This document shows positions 9,601 to 12,652 of a DNA stretch of 12,652 nt, piece after piece. Within the stretch, counting starts at the first letter, position 1, and each line of letters opens with the position of its first letter. Origin of the DNA: an uncultured Bacteroidota bacterium (GTDB taxonomy: Bacteria; Bacteroidota; Bacteroidia; Chitinophagales; Chitinophagaceae); contig CAIWHF010000280.1 of NCBI GenBank assembly GCA_903912405.1, positions 1-12,652 on the forward strand, written 5' to 3'. The notes under the pieces were generated by a model, which searched no databases, was not told the origin of the DNA, and worked only from the letters and a program-made list of their open reading frames with translations. Made by a program: the position numbers and the translations under genes.

Positions 9601-11574
9601 TGAACTTAATTGTGATGTAGCCCCATTACAAATTGTTGTTGTACCTGAAATAATTGGAACTGTATTGATAGTTGCGTTAACAGCAATAGTTTGAGTGGTA
9701 ACATTAGTAGCAGTACAACTTATACTTCCGCTCAAAGTACCAGAAGCAGCAACAGTTGTTCTACAAAAAATAGGAGTGCTAGAGACACTTCCACTGATGC
9801 TTGTTAACACTAGTGAAGAAGCATATCCAGAGTTTAAAGCAGTGGATACTTCAAAACCAGCAGGAGCAGTTATTGTAATATTAGAAGATAGATTTGAACC
9901 ACTAACTGAAAAAGATTGAGGTATTGAATTCACACCTGCACAAGCAGTAAATGGAGTTAATGCACTTGTAACTGAAATAGTTGATGGCAACAAAATAGTA
10001 ATTGTATTTCCCAGAGGAGGATTTGTTCCAATACTAACCCAGCTAGCACCAGCATTTACAATATTAGTAGTATAATTGTTTCCATTTAGTGTTTTATTTG
10101 ATTGTATAACGGGTATAAAAGTACCTGTTGCAGCTGAAGCAATATCACCAATTAAAAAGAAATTCACAGATGACCCTTGGTTAATATAGGTAAAGGTTGG
10201 TGTTGAAAAAGAAACATCATTACCATTTACAACTCCTGAGTAAGCATTGGCAGTTATTTCAGAAGATTCTAAAATACCATTATTATTAGCATCAAATACT
10301 AATCGAATATTAGTTAAATCTGAACCTAAAACCATCGTTCCATTCTGATGCACTATAACTTTTCTTACAGTGGCATTTCCTTCATTAGCAGATAATGTAA
10401 ATTCAAAAAGATTTGCATTATTGGTAGCTGGAGCAATAGAAGAAGTAGTTGGTGCATTAAGCCCTAGTGAAACTGTTTGTTTAATAGGTGAAAATGCAAT
10501 TTGTTTAAAGGTATTGAAACCAGTAAGTGTTGCAAGAGTAGTTGTTGATATGGCTCCCGTACCATTATCAACACCCCTAACTAAATTGGTAGGATTACTC
10601 GCATAAATAATGGCTCCATTACTGCTTGTAATTGCAGAAAATGTATAATTTGACCAATCAACAGCTAATCCAGTTGCTCCAGTTAATGCAAACCCTGTTG
10701 AGGCGGTACTCCATGTACCACCAGCATATAATCCATTACTAGTGTTATAAGTACCACTATATGTATATCGAACAATATTATTTGTATTAACTGCATACAT
10801 CGTTAAACCATCTGGACTTATAGAAAACCCATATGGTACAGGATTATTAATATTAACAGCTGACTGATTTCCAACAATTGGTTTTCCGGTTCCTATTTGA
10901 TAAATCCCTGCGGAAGGAGTAGTGGAACCGGTTGAATAATAAAGTTGACCGTTAATTATAGAAACTACACGTGTATTAAGGAAACTAGAAGACGTAGTAG
11001 TTGCAATTAAAGGAGTAACCGTAGTTCCATTAGTTGTTGTCAAAACACCTAAAGTATTCCCTGTCAACCAATAATTACTCAAATCATCACTTGTCACACC
11101 TCTAAAATCATTAGCATTGGTAAACCAATTAGCAGCACCCGTGATTCCAGTATTTATTGTTCCAGAACCATCAATTGGACGAACCGCGCATAATATATTA
11201 GTAGTATTAGCAGCACCCAAAGAAGCACCCCCTGTAGCAGTAGAAAAACCGGGAACTAAAATATATCTTCCATTTTCAGATCTTGAAATTGAACCGTTAG
11301 AACTAGTAGTAGCCCCTGCAACCATACCTGTTGCACCAGAACTTGGAATAGTAACAGTGAAATTAGAATTTGTTTGACTCGTATTAGTTGGATGATATTC
11401 ATCGATAAAAATTGCTGTTCCAGTAGACCCCAGTGTTGTACTTGAAGTTTGCCTGAAAATAGTTATGTAACCGTCGTTAAAGTTGCTTGTTGTTTGAGCA
11501 CTACTATTAATAAAACTAAATAGTAAAAAAGCTAGAACAGCGATACAACAAGCTAGTGACTTGTAAATATTCAT
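6649..11574 (-). CDS. Giant multi-Ig surface protein with T9SS type B (CHU_C) C-terminus
   Basis: 1641 residues. The signal peptide is 1-26 (SSA|QT). Region 34-366 is a Ser/Thr/Gly-rich, propeller-like module (SISPDGLTMYAV, GLAVDWSNYTFSAI) resembling an unnamed Bacteroidota secreted module. Region 367-528 is a beta-sandwich-like module with a calcium-type loop, DANNNGILESSE, at 428-439. An Ig-like unit follows at 529-635, and a Big_2-like unit at about 640-715 (SGLVTANAVGTAQITF). Then come three tandem triplets: 716-958 (WTGPNGF family, exactly 81 residues each), 959-1192 (GGPTTFC family) and 1193-1467 (PKD-like, with a W(T/Q)R..(A)GI..(A)AS.G...NE core). A last Ig-like unit spans 1468-1549. 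Residues 1552-1641 are the gliding-motility-associated C-terminal domain: YMPTVFTPNNDNENDIAQP, then INRWGNTVFE, GWDGTFNG, and the closing GKLILIR. It is expected to be exported by T9SS and displayed as a long stalk for adhesion, possibly gliding. It is first in a unit with its PorP/SprF-like partner. No enzymatic domain is visible. Confidence 0.93.
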   Translation of the reverse strand: MNIYKSLACCIAVLAFLLFSFINSSAQTTSNFNDGYITIFRQTSSTTLGSTGTAIFIDEYHPTNTSQTNSNFTVTIPSSGATGMVAGATTSSNGSISRSENGRYILVPGFSTATGGASLGAANTTNILCAVRPIDGSGTINTGITGAANWFTNANDFRGVTSDDLSNYWLTGNTLGVLTTTNGTTVTPLIATTTSSSFLNTRVVSIINGQLYYSTGSTTPSAGIYQIGTGKPIVGNQSAVNINNPVPYGFSISPDGLTMYAVNTNNIVRYTYSGTYNTSNGLYAGGTWSTASTGFALTGATGLAVDWSNYTFSAITSSNGAIIYASNPTNLVRGVDNGTGAISTTTLATLTGFNTFKQIAFSPIKQTVSLGLNAPTTSSIAPATNNANLFEFTLSANEGNATVRKVIVHQNGTMVLGSDLTNIRLVFDANNNGILESSEITANAYSGVVNGNDVSFSTPTFTYINQGSSVNFFLIGDIASAATGTFIPVIQSNKTLNGNNYTTNIVNAGASWVSIGTNPPLGNTITILLPSTISVTSALTPFTACAGVNSIPQSFSVSGSNLSSNITITAPAGFEVSTALNSGYASSLVLTSISGSVSSTPIFCRTTVAASGTLSGSISCTATNVTTQTIAVNATINTVPIISGTTTICNGATSQLSSTLPAALSNAWNSSNLSIASISNSGLVTANAVGTAQITFTANNGCQNTTNIVVSAMPTAPVLGAISPICVGTILNLTATSVSGASYSWTGPNGFSSTLQNPSISNATSAAGGLYTVSATIGACTSTPSTVTATVNPITPSPILPSVAPICEGATLNLTASTIAGATYAWTGPNGFTSTLQNPSISNATTSASGTYSVTAISGSCPSNPVTVSATVNAIPSAPTLSYNSPICVGSNLNLTASAVTGAIYTWTGPNGFIATLQNPVISNVTTAASGIYNASVAVNGCSSILANTSVIVNSPIIFSISAGGPTSFTNGGSVTLSTALVTGATYQWYNGLLPVAGAITNSYIATVGGNYTLKITLNGCVSSSNVITVTVLGLPTASIAAGGPTTFCAGSSVLLTAYAAIGYTFQWYLNGNIIPSATNATYTATVSGNYSAVVTSSSNVSATSNVISVTVTPFANNTLTTSGPTTFCNGDSVKINAVNAPGNTYQWKNGTTVIVGATSASFTANQQGAYTVDISNASCTITSNPISVTVNTTPTLSSSISPISICSGSTVQYNANASVPSSTISWTRSAVAGISNAASNGLSTINEVLQNTTALSVTATYQFTIAANGCSSTVNLPVIVNAIPILTSSKTINPICSGTSFNYTPTVNTTNTAITWQRNAIGGILNASASGSSSINEILTLSGTSLTTATYAITMNTVNGCSGSDFIGVNVKPNPSFTSSTQMGSACSGITFTFAPSTNIVGSTINWSRASLAGISNAAASGTGSINETLINTTSNPITVTYSLNANASGCSTNNYTATFIVNPTPLQPQIAANGIVTGQINICNGESLTLSSNASGVATYNWFSNGTKIAQSNSVVVNNAGIYKLFVTNSFACSSPFSNEIEVRVPCDIGIYMPTVFTPNNDNENDIAQPSLPGISRISIFKIINRWGNTVFETNDFYKGWDGTFNGEAQPQDEYFWLIEATTNLNTTLRKEGKLILIR
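7174..7998 (-). repeat. Triplet of PKD-like domains (about 90 residues each)
   Basis: Residues 1193-1467 of the giant protein are three diverged tandem copies. Alignment points are the first cysteines at 1207, 1297 and 1388 (spacing 90 and 91). Each unit has the order C-S-G, then a W-(T/Q/S)-R core, then (A)GI-(S/L)NA, then a S-x-x-S-(I)-NE stretch, then a distal Gly-Cys. Each unit keeps both cysteines. Confidence 0.8.
7999..8700 (-). repeat. Triplet of GGPT-type Ig-like domains with broken cysteine pairs
   Basis: Residues 959-1192 hold three copies aligned on (A/S)G(G)PT: A963, A1042 and S1123 (spacing 79 and 81). Each has a YQW/FQW core followed by a (G)NY or GAY strand. The first copy has Thr970 where the proximal Cys should be but keeps the distal Cys1021. 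The second keeps the proximal Cys1049 but has Val1101 at the distal place. The third has both. Confidence 0.8.
8701..9429 (-). repeat. Three exact 243-bp tandem Ig-domain units
   Basis: Units at 9187-9429, 8944-9186 and 8701-8943 encode residues 716-796, 797-877 and 878-958, each exactly 81 residues. Shared residues include P-I-C-x-G, a (Y/I)-(S/A/T)-W-T-G-P-N-G-F core, L-Q-N-P-(S/V)-I-S-N-(A/V)-T and a distal Cys. The similarity is also visible at DNA level: the segment beginning ggattttg recurs at 9302, 9059 and 8816, spaced exactly 243 bp. Confidence 0.88.
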
Positions 11575-11589
11575 ATTTTAAATTTTAGA

Positions 11590-11621
11590 ATTGACGTAAA
11601 ACTACATTGACGTAAAACTAC
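11590..11621. repeat. Perfect tandem 16-bp direct repeat in the adhesin leader
   Basis: The unit ATTGACGTAAAACTAC occurs twice with no spacer and no mismatch (11590-11605 and 11606-11621). It ends 15 bp before the adhesin start codon, so it is in the 5' untranslated region or promoter of the adhesin unit. On the coding strand the unit reads GTAGTTTTACGTCAAT. With only two copies it may be a recent slippage duplication, a double operator, or an RNA-level element. Confidence 0.9.
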
Positions 11622-11752
11622 CTCTATTTAAAAATGAATTTTAGCTATTTAGATTACCAAAAAGTTATGTGAGTATTAAATAAATATTAGTTTCAGATTA
11701 ACAACTGTATTTTAATGATAGTTTATCAAAACAACAGCCAAGGAATTTTAAA

Positions 11753-11773
11753 CTTTAAGTAATTACTTTAAAG
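11753..11773. promoter_or_regulatory. Imperfect palindrome, possible operator
   Basis: The perfect 12-bp palindrome AAGTAATTACTT is flanked by CTTT on the left and, after one extra T, AAAG on the right, which gives a near-complete dyad. It lies roughly midway between the two divergent starts. It is A/T-rich, so chance is a real alternative; no regulator can be named. Confidence 0.3.
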
Positions 11774-11911
11774 CAAACACAAACTAGGTACTTTGTAAGA
11801 AGATTTATACTAAAAAGCCATTGCATTTAAATACAATAAGAATTAGTCTATTCCTTAAATAGTTAAACTAAATTAATGATATTCGATCAAATAAGCTTTA
11901 AATTACAAGCA

Positions 11912-12652
11912 ATGATTGATCGAAATCAATTTATCAAACAACTATTTAATTCCCTATTAGCAATGACTGGCATACAATCTTTAAGTGCATTTAAAAATCT
12001 CACAGATACATTTCCCATTCTTAATTATACAATGCCCGTATTATTTGTAGGGCATGGATCTCCTATGAATGGCATTGAAGACAATGCTTTTAGTCAACGA
12101 TGGAAAGCAATAGCTAAAGAAATGCCACAACCTACCGCAGTATTAGCCATATCTGCTCATTGGTATACCAAAGGAACGCTGATAACCGCTATGGAACACC
12201 CAAAAACCATTCATGACTTTGGAGGATTTCCTAAAGCCTTATATGACGTTCAATACCCAGCACCAGGCAACGCTATGCTCGCAAAAGAAACTGCATCATT
12301 AATTCATACAACGCCTGTTGGACTTGACCATGACTGGGGTTTAGATCATGGGACCTGGACTATCGTTCGACACATGTATCCGCTTGCCAACATACCTGTA
12401 TTACAATTAAGTATCGACTATACTAAAAGTCCAAAATTCCACTATGAATTGGCTAAAGAATTACAACAATTGCGAAGAAAAGGGGTGTTGATAATTGGAA
12501 GTGGCAATATGGTGCACAACTTAGGCATGATCGCTTGGGATAAATTAAACGAACCTGCATTTGGATATGATTGGGCTTTAGAAATGAATCAAACTTTTAA
12601 AGAGCTTATTCTTAAAAAAGAACATAACACTTTAATACATTATGATCGACTA
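11912..12652 (+). CDS. ygiD: DODA-type extradiol dioxygenase, YgiD family (C-terminus cut by window end)
   Basis: 247 codons run open to the window edge, without a stop. The family (4,5-DOPA dioxygenase extradiol, E. coli YgiD) opens aromatic catechol rings with a metal held by histidines. Seen here: MPVLFVGHGSPMN (41-53, His48), SAHW (81-84, His83), IHDFGGFPKALYDVQYPAPG (100-119), DHDWGLDHGTW (139-149) and GSGNMVHNL (196-204, His202). The last conserved histidine is expected near the C-terminus and lies beyond the edge; about 30 residues are missing. Met41 matches the start of short homologues. The 40-residue extension, with a hydrophobic patch (FIKQLFNSLLAMTGIQSLSA), resembles the extended N-termini I recall from Bacteroidota homologues, so I start at 11912. 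An in-frame ATG at 11876 would add 12 residues and cannot be excluded. The true substrate is uncertain; many family members act on diverse catechols. The gene is divergent from the adhesin unit and has no obvious functional link to it. Confidence 0.88.
   Translation, partial: MIDRNQFIKQLFNSLLAMTGIQSLSAFKNLTDTFPILNYTMPVLFVGHGSPMNGIEDNAFSQRWKAIAKEMPQPTAVLAISAHWYTKGTLITAMEHPKTIHDFGGFPKALYDVQYPAPGNAMLAKETASLIHTTPVGLDHDWGLDHGTWTIVRHMYPLANIPVLQLSIDYTKSPKFHYELAKELQQLRRKGVLIIGSGNMVHNLGMIAWDKLNEPAFGYDWALEMNQTFKELILKKEHNTLIHYDRL

Larger units (their letters stand above)
11575..11911. other. Divergent intergenic region of the adhesin and dioxygenase genes
   Basis: About 337 bp, very AT-rich, without a credible ORF on either strand. 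It must carry the promoter of the minus-strand adhesin unit and, unless it is read from elsewhere, that of the plus-strand dioxygenase. I searched both strands by eye for the Bacteroidota -7 element TAnnTTTG and found no exact match. What it does contain is a perfect 16-bp tandem duplication next to the adhesin start and an imperfect palindrome near its middle, both listed separately. Confidence 0.7.

Noticed and set aside
7865..11377. Series of plus-strand ORFs of 66-92 codons opposite the adhesin gene (7865-8065, 9071-9349, 9491-9694, 9695-9919, 10370-10606, 11117-11377)
   Set aside because: They lie wholly antisense to a gene with clear domain structure. Their Val/Pro/Glu-rich translations are what Ser/Thr/Asn/Gly codons give in reverse, and they recur because the domains recur.
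11536..11574. LAC at residues 7-9 of the adhesin as a lipobox
   Set aside because: It precedes the hydrophobic core instead of following it; the SSA|QT site at 26/27 is a normal signal peptidase I site, and the C-terminus carries a T9SS signal.
11789..11795. TACTTTG on the plus strand as -7 promoter element of the dioxygenase
   Set aside because: It misses the TAnnTTTG spacing by one base, and no TTG lies at a suitable distance upstream; too weak in AT-rich DNA.
11876..11911. ATG at 11876 as the dioxygenase start
   Set aside because: It is in frame and has an A-rich leader, so it remains possible, but the 12 extra residues precede a segment that from 11912 already looks like the N-terminus of Bacteroidota homologues.
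1..12652. Insertion sequences, tRNA or rRNA genes, defence genes, phage genes
   Set aside because: I saw no transposase, integrase, terminal inverted repeats, tRNA cloverleaf or nuclease motifs; all coding space is explained by envelope proteins and one dioxygenase.

Overview
The window looks like chromosomal DNA of an AT-rich member of the Bacteroidota, probably a chitinophaga- or flavobacterium-like lineage; finer placement is not possible from the sequence alone. The reasons are three hallmarks of the type IX secretion system (T9SS): a type B (CHU_C, gliding-motility-associated) C-terminal domain, a PorP/SprF-like outer membrane protein, and a type A C-terminal sorting domain. To these add a TonB-dependent receptor with an N-terminal CarboxypepD_reg-like domain, a lipoprotein with a typical Bacteroidota lipobox, and A-rich leaders without Shine-Dalgarno sequences.

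Layout. Five genes lie on the minus strand in two probable transcription units, and one truncated gene leaves the window on the plus strand. Transcription unit 1 (11574 down to 4419) encodes a 1641-residue modular surface protein, a PorP/SprF-like protein and a type A T9SS cargo with a propeller-like body, separated by only 32 and 5 bp. Transcription unit 2 (4277 down to 83) encodes a TonB-dependent receptor and a beta-helix lipoprotein, 31 bp apart. It ends at a perfect 12-bp-stem intrinsic terminator at 40-67. A 141-bp AT-rich gap separates the two units. At the right edge, after a divergent intergenic region of about 340 bp, begins a DODA-type extradiol dioxygenase (YgiD family) whose C-terminus lies outside the window.

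How the genes work together. Unit 1 reads as a cell-surface adhesin/export cassette: the giant Ig-like protein would leave the cell through T9SS by its type B signal, with the adjacent PorP/SprF-like protein as its dedicated outer-membrane partner, and the third gene as a co-expressed type A substrate. Unit 2 reads as an outer-membrane uptake pair of unknown ligand, with a beta-helix lipoprotein in place of the usual SusD-like partner.

The most interesting structure is inside the giant protein. Its Ig-like region is built of three different domain families, each present as a tandem triplet: 81/81/81 residues, then about 79/81, then about 90/91. Two neighbouring domains have lost complementary cysteines. 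A perfect 16-bp tandem duplication lies directly in front of its start codon. The families and cassette type are known; I saw no clear sign of a wholly new system, but the adhesin architecture and the receptor/beta-helix pairing deserve a second look.
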